From Diplonema papillatum (Eukaryota; Euglenozoa; Diplonemea; Diplonemida; Diplonemidae): DNA of 64,000 nt. The stretch covers positions 124,001 through 188,000 of the forward strand of contig JAPJBO010000281.1 of the NCBI GenBank assembly GCA_030068145.1, given 5' to 3'. Shown piece by piece: positions 41,420-50,254 of the stretch. The notes under the pieces were generated by a model that was given only the letters and a program-made list of their open reading frames with translations, was not told the origin of the DNA and searched no databases. A program made the position numbers and the translations under genes. The first letter of the stretch is position 1; every line of letters starts with the position of its first letter.

Positions 41420-41574
41420 TACCACGCCAGCCTTGTGAACACCGTAACGAACACCTACAGTTGATCAAAAAGTCGACCCGATGGCATTGCGAAAAAAAGC
41501 AGACTTTTTGTTAAAAAATGTGTTTTTTTTTTTTTTTCGTGCTTCAGATTTCGAAGACTCTCCTTCCCACCAAA

Positions 41575-41860
41575 TGACCCGCAAAAATACTCGACGTTGC
41601 TGCTTCGACTCCGAACGGAAGGGAGGAAATACAGAGGTAAGGGGGAAATACAATACAAACACAATCTGATTTGTTCTTCGCTTACACCACCGTGTGTTGC
41701 TTTCTCACTCAGGACTTTGACCTGTTGTGTTTGTGTGATTTGTCGTGTCGGGGTAGACCCGCATGACCTCACGTCCGTTCAACACGTGGTTCGGTAGTCA
41801 CAGCACTTGGGTTCCCTTCTGTTCTTTGTCGGGTAGCATCGTCGAGCATTTCCTTTCAAG
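41575..41860 (-). repeat. Interspersed repeat, reverse copy of 18030-18320
   Basis: GACTCCGAACGGAAGGGAGG, CAGGACTTTGACCTGTTGTG and GTCCGTTCAACACGTGGTTC correspond to the plus-strand copy at 18 kb. Confidence 0.75.
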
Positions 41861-42144
41861 CTGGCGCTTATGTAAAAAACTAGGCGGCACGAGTGCGCGG
41901 CAAGCGCGCAAGAACGGAGAGAAGGAAAAAGAGATTTGTGCGCACTGGCCAGTAAGCTGCATGTGCCAACAATTCGCTGTTCGCAAAAGAAAACGAACGA
42001 CGAGCGGCGGCGCAGGGGATGACGGGGCTTCGGCTCAGACAGCCCCCCGTCTTGTTGCCCAGCTTGCCTTTTGCTTTACTTTCGCCTTGTTTCCTGTGTT
42101 GTCAGCATGACGTCAGGGCACAAACTTCACGGCCGAGACTCGTC

Positions 42145-42552
42145 AGGCGGAATTCCCGCGGGGCGATTTCCCATTCGTGAGTGTTAACAGAGAAAGGCAA
42201 AGCAAGACGCCGCCCTCTGCGCCTGCAGTCTTGCCGGAGAGTTCGACAACTACGACGAAGAAATTGTGCAGGGCAGGTGGGTCCTCGGACTTGTCCCCGC
42301 TGCGGACGCGCACCGGAGGCGAATGATACGCGGGGCAAGAAGCGACCGAAGCACGACGCGACGAGTGTTTAAAAAGACAGGCGCTTCGTTTTGTTTGTGT
42401 GTGCCGGTTGATCGTTTCCCACTTTACCATGTGTATATTCATGGTAAGGAATTCTGATCGGCCACCGAAACACGCTGCCTACGTCTTTTTAGCCTGCCCA
42501 ATACACTGAAGGGCAACCCGCAAGATTGTTATTACTAAAAAGCAGCCAGCAG
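42145..42552. repeat. Composite of two interspersed repeats
   Basis: 42300-42360 shares GCGGGGCAAGAAGCGACCGA with 14.74 kb. 42373-42540 shares AAAGACAGGCGCTTC, CACGCTGCCTACGTCTT and AAGGGCAACCCGCAAGATT with 54540-54700. Non-coding as far as I can see. Confidence 0.6.
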
Positions 42553-42555
42553 CAA

Positions 42556-42570
42556 CTTAGTAGGGCAAAC

Positions 42571-42612
<42 letters not shown>

Positions 42613-42660
42613 GTTAGTGGGTGAACAATCCAACCCTTAGACAATTCTGCTTGTCTAGGT

Positions 42661-42692
<32 letters not shown>

Positions 42693-42841
42693 AACGTCGC
42701 TATGAACGCTTGGCTGCCACAAGCCAGTTATCCCTGTGGTAATTTTTCTGTCACCTCCGGCTTCATCCCTTGAACATGAAGCGAGACCAAAGGATCGTTA
42801 GGCGCAGCTCGTCGGCAACAGATTGGTTGCCACGCGTCGAG
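42556..42841 (-). rRNA. Large-subunit rRNA fragment, about 285 bases
   Basis: The minus strand contains ACCACAGGGATAACTGGCTT, GATCCTTCGATGTCGGCTCT and GTGAGCTGGGTTTAGACCGT in the correct order, covering the peptidyl-transferase side of LSU domain V and the start of domain VI. It ends at CCCTACT, the same place where the LINE-1-linked fragment joins the LINE. It is a fragment, not a rDNA unit. Confidence 0.9.
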
Positions 42842-42961
42842 TTTAAACTACTAAATTTACTGCTGCCCTGCCAGTTTGAGCGCTCACTTTGCTAACTTTG
42901 ACGTGTGGCCCCATCGCTCTCTCTCTTTCTTTTTCGCTTCCACCTGCAAGCGGCCTGTGCA

Positions 42962-44788
42962 CTACAAAAGCGAAGGCTCGTAGTGCGAGGGAGCGAGGAA
43001 GCCCAAGAGGTTCATGTACGTGGCGGTGATGTTGGCGAGGCCGGGCTTCCTGGCGAAGTCCTTGTCCGCCTTGAAGCGGACGCCCTCGGGCAGGTTCCCG
43101 CCGATGCAGACCGGCACGGGTGCGAGCGTGTGCGACTTGCACGGGACCAGGGCCCCGTCGGCGTCCTTCATCGGCGCGTGGGTCTTCTTCTCCCTCTGGA
43201 CCATGTCGTCCGCGTTCCCGTGGTCTGAAGTGACCAACCAGCGGCCCTCCGCCGCCTCGATGGCGGCGAGGAGCTTCGCGAGGCACGCGTCGACGAATTC
43301 GCACGATTCGATGGTCGCCGGGAGGTTCCCGGTGTGGCCGACCATATCGGGGTTGGCGTAGTTGACGCGAATGTACTCGAAGCGGCCGCTCTTGATGGCC
43401 TCGATCGCGGCGTCGGTGACCTCTGCCGCCTTCATCTTCGGCTTCTCGTCGAACACGATCTTGTCGGACGGCTCTTCGAAGTACGTTTCCATGCTGCTGT
43501 TGATGTACCCGGACCGGTTGCCGTTCCAGAAGAACGTGACGTGGCCGAACTTCTGCGTCTCGGAGCATGCGAACGTGCGCACTTCGTTCGCGCAGAGGTA
43601 CTCACCGGACACCTTCGTGATCGACGGCGCGTCGACCAAAAAGTGCGTCGGGAGCTTCAGGTCGCCGTCGTACTGCATCAACCCGGCGAACTGCACCTTC
43701 GGCACCCGCTCGCGGTCGAAGAAGGTGAAGTCCTCCGCTGAGAACTCGAACGCCTTGCTGATCTCCACCACTCGGTCGGCCCGGAAGTTGAACACGACGA
43801 CGGAGTCGCCGTCGTTGATGGTCCCGCATGGGACGGCCTTTCCGTCTTTTTCTTCGGTGATCACGAACGCCGGCATGTGCTGGTCGCTGATGCCGTCCGC
43901 TCGCAGCTTCGTGATGGCTTCGGTGAACGACGGGTACATGTTGGCCTCGGTTTCGGGCTTTCCGAGCACGTGCGCGTTCCATCCCCGCTGCACGATGGCC
44001 CAGTCGGCTTCGTACCGGTCCATGGTCACGTGCATCCGGCCCCCGCCGGACCCTACTTTGATGGAGACGCCGCTGTACTTCTTCTCCAGCCTCTCGATCT
44101 CCTGGTCGAGCTCCTTCGCGTACTCGATGGACGTCCCGTCCACGACGTCGCGCCCATCCGTTAGCAGATGCAGGCGGATCTTCTTCGCGCCGCGCGACGC
44201 GGAGCCGTCTACCAGCTGGATCATCTGGTCAAACCTCGCGTGGACACCGCCCTTCGTGAGGAGCCCGATGAAGTGCACCGTGTTCGCGAACCCGCCCTCG
44301 ATGTGCTTCCAGCCGGCCGACGTGAAGATACCCCCGTTCGCGACCGCGTTGTCTACCAGCTTCGCACCCTGGTCGACAATCTGCCCAGAGCCGAGGGCGT
44401 TGTGGCCCACCTCGCTGTTGCCCATGTCGTCGTCGGTCGGAAGCCCGACCGCGGTACCGTGGGCGACGACTGTCCGGGCTCTGCCTTCCACGGACATGAT
44501 TCTGTCGTAGGTTGGGGTCTTCGCTGTGTGCACTGCGTTGTACTCGTCTTTAATCGTGCTCTCGCCGAATCCGTCGAGGATGACGACAACCGTCGGCTTC
44601 TTCGCGCGCGCGATGATCGGGTGGGCCTTGAGCGCCCACTTGTTCTTCTCCTTCAGCTCGGTCAAGTACGTGATGCAGAAGCCGAGGGCGTCCTCCGGTT
44701 TCTTCGTGGTCACGGCGCAGAGCATGTCATCGATAATAGTCGGGAAGTTGTGCTCGAGCAGGTACGCCTCGGCGGCGGGGGTTGCCAT
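42962..44788 (-). CDS. 2,3-bisphosphoglycerate-independent phosphoglycerate mutase with an N-terminal docking-like domain
   Basis: A 608-residue frame without introns. From about residue 65 it is a cofactor-independent phosphoglycerate mutase, which interconverts 3- and 2-phosphoglycerate in glycolysis and gluconeogenesis. Asp72 (VVVILDGFG), the phosphorylated Ser125 (DDDMGNSEVGHN), NFRADR, NYANPDMVGHTG, TSDHGNADDM and KSHTLAPVPV supply the metal and substrate residues, and all are present. Residues 3-48 (AAEAYLLEHNFPTIIDDMLC... PEDALGFCITYL) look like an RII-alpha/Dpy-30 type dimerisation motif, which in other proteins docks to anchoring proteins, often in cilia. The ATG at 44788 is chosen because it starts this domain and is kept in the duplicated 5' copies (ACAAGATGGC). 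The frame stays open further upstream without protein-like sequence. Confidence 0.9.
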   Translation of the reverse strand: MATPAAEAYLLEHNFPTIIDDMLCAVTTKKPEDALGFCITYLTELKEKNKWALKAHPIIARAKKPTVVVILDGFGESTIKDEYNAVHTAKTPTYDRIMSVEGRARTVVAHGTAVGLPTDDDMGNSEVGHNALGSGQIVDQGAKLVDNAVANGGIFTSAGWKHIEGGFANTVHFIGLLTKGGVHARFDQMIQLVDGSASRGAKKIRLHLLTDGRDVVDGTSIEYAKELDQEIERLEKKYSGVSIKVGSGGGRMHVTMDRYEADWAIVQRGWNAHVLGKPETEANMYPSFTEAITKLRADGISDQHMPAFVITEEKDGKAVPCGTINDGDSVVVFNFRADRVVEISKAFEFSAEDFTFFDRERVPKVQFAGLMQYDGDLKLPTHFLVDAPSITKVSGEYLCANEVRTFACSETQKFGHVTFFWNGNRSGYINSSMETYFEEPSDKIVFDEKPKMKAAEVTDAAIEAIKSGRFEYIRVNYANPDMVGHTGNLPATIESCEFVDACLAKLLAAIEAAEGRWLVTSDHGNADDMVQREKKTHAPMKDADGALVPCKSHTLAPVPVCIGGNLPEGVRFKADKDFARKPGLANITATYMNLLGFLAPSHYEPSLL

Positions 44789-46095
44789 CTTGTCTAATTT
44801 GGCCTCTCCTGGTGTGAAGGGTGGTTGCTGGCCGCCGCCGACTGTGTGGGCGAACCCTCCAGCGGGGCGCCGTTGAGTTCCCCCCAGTGCGGTGCAGGAT
44901 GACAACAACGCGTTTCTCGTCACGCACCTCCTCACGTGGCGGTGCATGACCCAATGCCTGGTCGTGGCTAGCTGCTGCGGTCCATGCAATGCACCTTTCG
45001 AGCGGGGGTGAATCAGTTGTTTGTGGCGCCTGGGAAGCGTAGATGACTTGCTCGTAAAACCCTGGCATCAACATTTTCTGACCACGTGGGATGCCACGGA
45101 TGTTAGGTGGCTGGAAAATTGCTCACAATGGTTTTGGGCTTGAGAATTAGCTACCTTGTCTGATTTGGCCTTTCCTGGTGCGTAAGTGCCGGCCGCCGCT
45201 GACTGATGCGGACGAACCCTCCAGCGGGGCGCCGTTAGTTCCCCAGTGCGGTGCAGGATGGCAACAATGCGTTTCTCCTCACATGACGGTGCATGGCCCA
45301 ATGCCTGGTCGTGGCTAGCTGCTGCGGTCCATGCAATGCACCTTTCGAGTGGGGATGGATCAGTTGGTTGTGGCGCCTGGGAAGCGTAGTATGACTTGCT
45401 CGTAAAAACCCTGGCATCAATATTTTCTGACCAGCCACGTATGTTGGGTGACCGGAAATTGCTGGGAATGGCTTCGGGCTTGACAATGTCATGGAGGCAC
45501 CTACCTAGTCTGATGTGGCTTTTCCTGGTGCGTAACCCAGTGCTGGCCACCACCGACTGAGCGGGCGAGCCAACTACGACGTCTTTCTAGGTCCCTTCAG
45601 TGCGGTTGTGCAACCGTACGGCCTCTAAAAGCCAGTCCTTTCAGCACAGTTGCTCCGCACCAAGGCCTCTAAAAGCCAGTCCTTTCAGAACAGTTGCTCC
45701 GCACCAAGGCCTCTAAAAGCCAGTCCTTTCAGAACAGTTGCTCCGCACCAAGGCCTCTAAAAGCCAGTCCTTTCAGAACAGTTGCTCGGCAACAACCCTA
45801 ACACTGTCGAGTGACCCCCTCTGTTGGGCAATGCTCAGAACATAAGAGTGAAATATTCCCACATGGGAATTGTGCTCGAGAAGGTAGCAGGGTAGCCATC
45901 TTGTCTGATTCGATTCTGCTCCGGGCAAATGCAAACGCTGGCCCCGGGCAAACCCTCCAGCAGGGCGCCGCGTGCAAGGCTCCAGTGCGGTGCACATTCC
46001 ATACGCCCATGGCGATCCATGCAATATGGCGATCCATGCAATAACCCACTTTTTCGATCCGTTGGCTTGTGGCACCTGGTAACGTAGTCAAAACA
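44789..46095 (-). pseudogene. Tandem partial copies of the mutase 5' end
   Basis: The upstream region is repeated two to three times with decay. Proximal unit 44800-45090 and second unit about 45155-45450 share GGGCGCCGTTRAGTTCCCC, AATGCCTGGTCGTGGCTAGC and TGCGGTCCATGCAATGCACC. A short piece lies at 45505-45560 (TCTGATGTGGCTTTTCCTGG). A distal unit at 45870-46090 includes the start codon and first coding bases (ACAAGATGGCTACC ... CTCGAGCACAATTCCC on the minus strand), matching codons 1-16 of the mutase with frameshifts. Confidence 0.8.
45618..45790 (+). repeat. 44-base tandem repeat, four copies
   Basis: GGCCTCTAAAAGCCAGTCCT TTCAGAACAGTTGC plus TCCGCACCAA repeats with a period of 44. The copies are nearly identical. 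It lies between two decayed units of the mutase 5' array. Confidence 0.9.
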
Positions 46096-46344
46096 AAGCT
46101 CGAACAAACATCTGGCCACAGGCATCGTCAGCATGCCGACGACGTAACGCGTGCGCGCAGAAATTGCTTTCCGGATGGGAAATTGCGCTCCCCCCAATTG
46201 AGCCCCGTGCGCACACTTCAATTCCAAAGCCGATCACTACCAACAGAGTGCGCAACATCGTATGAACGGGAAGCAGAATCAAGTGGGTGACGTACCGGCA
46301 AACAGGCACCATGCGTAAGCACAGGACCGTCAGAGCCCGAAAGA

Positions 46345-46460
46345 GAGGGGGTGGGAGATTGTAAGAACGTGCTTTCGAATGGTATGCGCTCAACGCCGTG
46401 TCGATCGCTTTCATGAACGGCAGATCTGCTTCGGCGCGGAATCTGGGCGCCTGCGACCAG
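46345..46460 (+). repeat. Diverged copy of the AAGAACGTGCTTGGAATGGA family
   Basis: GTAAGAACGTGCTTTCGAAT GGTATGCGCTCAACGCCG and the CGGCGCGGAATCTG block match 29.6 and 63.5 kb. Confidence 0.55.
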
Positions 46461-46507
46461 CCTTGTATTGTATTTTCGCCGGGGATGGTGCCTTTTGGGC
46501 CATTGCT

Positions 46508-46577
46508 AATACGTAGTGCAGTGGACTACCGTGGCTGTACCGGGTAACGGGGAATTAGGGTTCGATTCCGGAGAACT
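46508..46577 (+). rRNA. Small-subunit rRNA internal fragment
   Basis: GTGCAGTGGACTACCGTGGC, GGGTAACGGGGAATTAGG and GTTCGATTCCGGAGA are the conserved 5'-domain segment of 18S rRNA. About 70 bases, flanked by non-rRNA sequence. Confidence 0.85.
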
Positions 46578-46579
46578 TC

Positions 46580-47355
46580 CTCCCATTTTTCTACCCTGCG
46601 TAGTGCCAGACCTGCTTACGGATTGCCGACGAGTACGGATTGCCGACAAGCAATGAAACGCAAGGCCGTTGTACTGCGCGCAGCAGGCCTTACGTTCAGC
46701 ATGCTGAGCGTACTGGTTTCAGCACGTTAGTGTTCTTAGTTTCTTTTTGTGCACATGCTGAATCAGTACGTGTGCACAGCACGTTATCGTTCGTACTATC
46801 TTATCTGTAGATTCATCTGGGAATCAACCGCAGTACGGGATTCCGGTCGGCAGATCCTGCTCTTGCTTACCACCGCGACACTGGAGGGTTGAGGCCGGAG
46901 AGGAGACAGCGGCAAAGACATGCAACACTGGCAGGTGAGCCCCCTATGCTCTATTTCTTTTCTGCCTGACCCTACGTACTAATTATCAGTAGGTATTTAG
47001 CTCCAAGACAAAAGAGCCGCGTAAGCCCGGAAGAGCCCTACCCACCGGCGAGTGCTCCAGCTGTCCCTTCCTCGGCCCGAGCCGGTTTTCGGCAGGTTCT
47101 TAAGCAGCTTTGTTACTGGCAGTGTAGGAAATACTTGAGGCTGTGTTGCGAAATATCAAAGGTGGTAGTGTGGTATTCATCAGCATGCCGATGACTCCCA
47201 CTATCGCAAATCTCAAAGGAGGTAAATGTGCCCACGAACCACAGGTAAAAGTGGGAGGCGCGTTCAACAAAGAAGACCCACTGTGCAGCAGGACTGCTTT
47301 CTCTCCCCCTGGCCTCCTTCGAATAGTAAGCACAAAAAAGGCAGCCCCCTCGAGT
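46580..47355. other. No gene seen
   Basis: Contains a short set of related words (CAGCACGTTAGTGTTC, CAGCACGTTATCGTTCG) near 46724-46795. No coding region is supported. Confidence 0.35.
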
Positions 47356-47359
47356 ATTT

Positions 47360-47902
47360 TTAGCGGTTGGCCACCTGCAGCATGAGCAGGCTGAATTCGC
47401 CGTACGAGAGCTTCGTCGGACCCAGCGACCGCATCTTCGAGAAGCGCTCGTGAATCGAAGCTTCGGACTCTTCGCTGCCGTAGTTCTCGAAGGTGCGGTA
47501 AAGCCGCATGAACTCGCCCTTGTTGAGAAACCCGTTCCCGTCTGTGTCCAGCTGGTCGAAGATGTCCCGCAGCTGCGCTTCGGTCGTGGGCCACGGGCTG
47601 ACGTTGAGCAAGCTCCGCGGGATGACTAACGCGGACGGCACCTCCGGCGTCGGGTCCCGCATGAACAGCGCCGAGGGGCCCGTGGCTATGTTCTGCTCCC
47701 GAGCGTACGCGAGATACTTCGCCTCGAGGTCCACGTCGGCGGAAAACGGGCTGCGCGGCGCCCCGCCGGCACCCGGGTTCCCCGGGCGGCAGGTCTTTAC
47801 TTCCTCCCGCAGGCGCTGCACTTCCAGATCCTGCTGGGCGACCTTCTTCTGCAGGAGGGCCACCAAGTTGTGGTCGTATCCCGCGTCTTGCGTAGTAGTC
47901 AT
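47360..47902 (-). CDS. EF-hand calcium-binding protein
   Basis: A 180-residue frame. Residues 8-38 can form a coiled coil (LVALLQKKVAQQDLEVQRLR). A canonical EF-hand loop is present at about residues 119-130 (DTDGNGFLNKGE), with acidic residues at positions 1, 3 and 12. A second, degenerate EF-hand-like unit follows (LGPTKLSYGEFSLLML) without the full ligand set. The protein probably binds one calcium ion and signals through partner binding. Start: the ATG at 47902, preceded by GTTCACCGC; the frame ends in TAA at 47360. About 25 bases further upstream, CGCCGGGACACAAAG loosely resembles the shared gene-start motif. Confidence 0.75.
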   Translation of the reverse strand: MTTTQDAGYDHNLVALLQKKVAQQDLEVQRLREEVKTCRPGNPGAGGAPRSPFSADVDLEAKYLAYAREQNIATGPSALFMRDPTPEVPSALVIPRSLLNVSPWPTTEAQLRDIFDQLDTDGNGFLNKGEFMRLYRTFENYGSEESEASIHERFSKMRSLGPTKLSYGEFSLLMLQVANR

Positions 47903-47992
47903 GCGGTGAACTTCCCCGTTTTCTTTGTGTCCCGGCGAGGTATCCTGGTTTGGAAATGGGGAGAGAGAGAGAGAGACGAGTTAGACCCCGAT

Positions 47993-48270
47993 GGTACCAG
48001 GGAAAGCCTGCCGGGGAGCCAAGCTTCACGTGTTCGGCGGTACAGCAGAGCCACGGGCCCACGGGTCAAGTGGCTACCGATTTCCCAAACAAAGCATCAA
48101 TCAGGCTTGGCGCACCTTGGGGCTTCGCGCTCGCGCTGAACACAAACTCGTCGAGACGGTCAGCCGCAGGGCGGGTTGTGGCACTGTGCTGCCTCCGACT
48201 CAAGCTTTGCAAGCTGTGGTTGACCGTCACATTCCTGGACCAGGAGCGGCCTTTTTCTTTCTTTCTTCTT
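47993..48270 (+). mobile_element. CT-tailed SINE-like repeat, copy B
   Basis: Matches copy A from GGTACCAGGGAAAGCC to CCTGGACCAGGAGCGGCC and ends TTTTTCTTTCTTTCTTCTTC. A GAGAGAGAGACGAGTTAGA stretch, as at the LINE-1 3' end, lies just before it. Confidence 0.8.
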
Positions 48271-48274
48271 CTTC

Positions 48275-49890
48275 AGAATATTCAGAATAGACGCTGCCCC
48301 GACCTCACTAGTTCTGATTCTCCTTCCTGGAATTGTTCCTTCCCATCTGAGGTCTCGTCGGTTGATGCTGGAGTGATCCCATGAGAGAAGATAACCCTGC
48401 CCATTCCAATTTGTGGTGGTGCACTCGCCAAGCGCTGGGCAAATGTCAGTTCGCCCGGGTGCGAAGCGGGAGGAGCGACGGGAACAACTCATCAAAGAAG
48501 CGACGAAGGCGACACAAGGTTTTAGCTCGGGACGAATCACGCCTACTGAAGCGAGCTCGCATGGAAATGGGAGCACTTTGGGTTAAACTGATGAAAAACG
48601 TTCGCCTGCTGCAGTGAGCGTGTAGAGAAGCATAGTGTGATAATCATTTGATTGCAAATGACTCCCTACTAACGCAACAAGAAGACGTATAGATGTGAAT
48701 CTGTGAGAACTGGCCCTATGCTAAGCAAAAGAAAGTCGTTGAGCATCGATCGAGTCGACCAGGCGGATACTGGACGAAGACGGTGGCACCCACCAATTTC
48801 TGGATAGGCAAGCTGGTGTCATCCCCTCCTGCAAGAGTTGTGTACCGCGATATCTCGCGAAACTTTGAGACGAGCTGCATTAGGCACTAACTTCGTTTGC
48901 GCCGAGTCGTGACGCTTGCGCTCATTTTTATGATGTGGCTCATCACGACTTGCCCCGCTCCATGTACGCTTGACGGACGACATCCAACTTCTTTGCCAGG
49001 CAATCAGCAAGCGAGAGAAGCTCTGTGTTTGTAGATTACGAGTACTCAGAAAGTTGAAGTATGGCTAAAGATGGGACAGTGGTATCACCCGAGAGGGGCC
49101 GCCCACGTGATTTTAAATGCATGGACCACATGGATCAGCATGCACGTGATAAAGTTAACAGCGGCTGCCGGTTTATCCCGTGACACCTTTCATATGCAGT
49201 TGGTGTTTGGTGAAATAACGACTGTTGTAGAAAGAGTAGCGTCGGCACACTGCCTGTTAAGTTCCATTTCTCTTTTGTTGTGCAGGCCGAGTTTGGGCCC
49301 TCTCTTCAGGTCGGTGCTTTACTTTTACACCTGGCATGTCTTGAGTTAAGGATCTCCATGTGAAGCACGGACATGTAAACTGTGACAGTGACATGATCTT
49401 CAGAATGGTGTACATTTGTGGAACACATTGCGATGTCTCGTAGTAGTAGTAGTATGTGTCGTCTGCCGAAGCAGCCGGAGACAGCAGGCGCAGGGGGCAG
49501 GTCTTGCTTTACTTTTCTCTTCTTCATGGAGACCCGCCCCCGGCATCCCGACTGTCCAAACACTGTCAGAAAGTTTGCGCCTATTGTGATGAGGTGGTTG
49601 ACCAGGCCCCCACGAAGCCTTATACACAACACGGCTACAACACGAGGATGCAGCCCTGCTTAGGTGTGCACTCAGCCATCAGACCATTGGCTGCTAAGCA
49701 CCCCCCGACCGGTCGACTTGCCACTTTTGTGGCTCTCTATTCGCCGGGCGGTGCTGCCAGCACGTTCCGCGTCGCATCAAGTACATGATGCTGGCGGTTG
49801 GGGGATCGGCGACCGCGACTCAATTGAGGTACGGTCAACAGTGTCGCCACGTGAAGGCCCCCCCATGACACCCGTGCAAGAGTTGCGATG
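48275..49890. other. No gene seen; small repeats
   Basis: 48636-48700 carries CTAACGCAACAAGAAGAC and CATTTGATTGCAAATG, matching the coding motif of the 19-kb and 56-kb frames. TTGCGATGTCTCG near 49429 is shared with 49882 and 50209. Confidence 0.45.
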
Positions 49891-49898
49891 TCTCGAAG

Positions 49899-50190
49899 AA
49901 AGAAGAAGAAGAAGAAAAAGAAAAAGAAAAAGGCCGCTCCTGGTCCAGGAATGTGACGGTCAACCACAGCTTGCAAAGCTTGAGTCGGAGGCAGCACAGT
50001 GCCACAACCCCGTTCGCTCTGCCCTGCGGCTGACCGTCTCGACGAGCTTGTGTTCAGCGCGAGCGCCAAGCCCCAAGGTGCGCCACGCCTTGATGCTTTA
50101 GTTTGGGAAATCGGTAGCCACTTGACCCGTAGGCCCGTGGCTCTGCAGTACCGCCGAACACGTGAAGCATGGTTCCCTGGTACCTACGAA
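49899..50190 (-). mobile_element. CT-tailed SINE-like repeat, copy C
   Basis: Reverse copy of A and B. The flanks carry GAGTTGCGATGTCTCGAAGA on both sides (about 49879 and 50206), a long direct repeat that fits a target duplication. The tail is GAAGAA-rich on the plus strand. It lies in the intron downstream of the J-protein second exon. Confidence 0.8.
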
Positions 50191-50254
50191 GGCCAATCCA
50201 TGATACGAGTTGCGATGTCTCGAAGAAAAGAAAATAGAGGCGCCGGCGCGTTAC

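Noticed and set aside
43362-44510. Plus-strand 382-codon frame over the mutase
   Set aside because: Antisense shadow of a conserved enzyme.
45618-45790. CRISPR-like array
   Set aside because: The whole 44-base unit repeats without unique spacers, and the window is eukaryotic.
46545-46576. GGTTCGATTCC as the T-arm of a tRNA gene
   Set aside because: The flanking sequence is 18S rRNA in correct order, which explains the motif.
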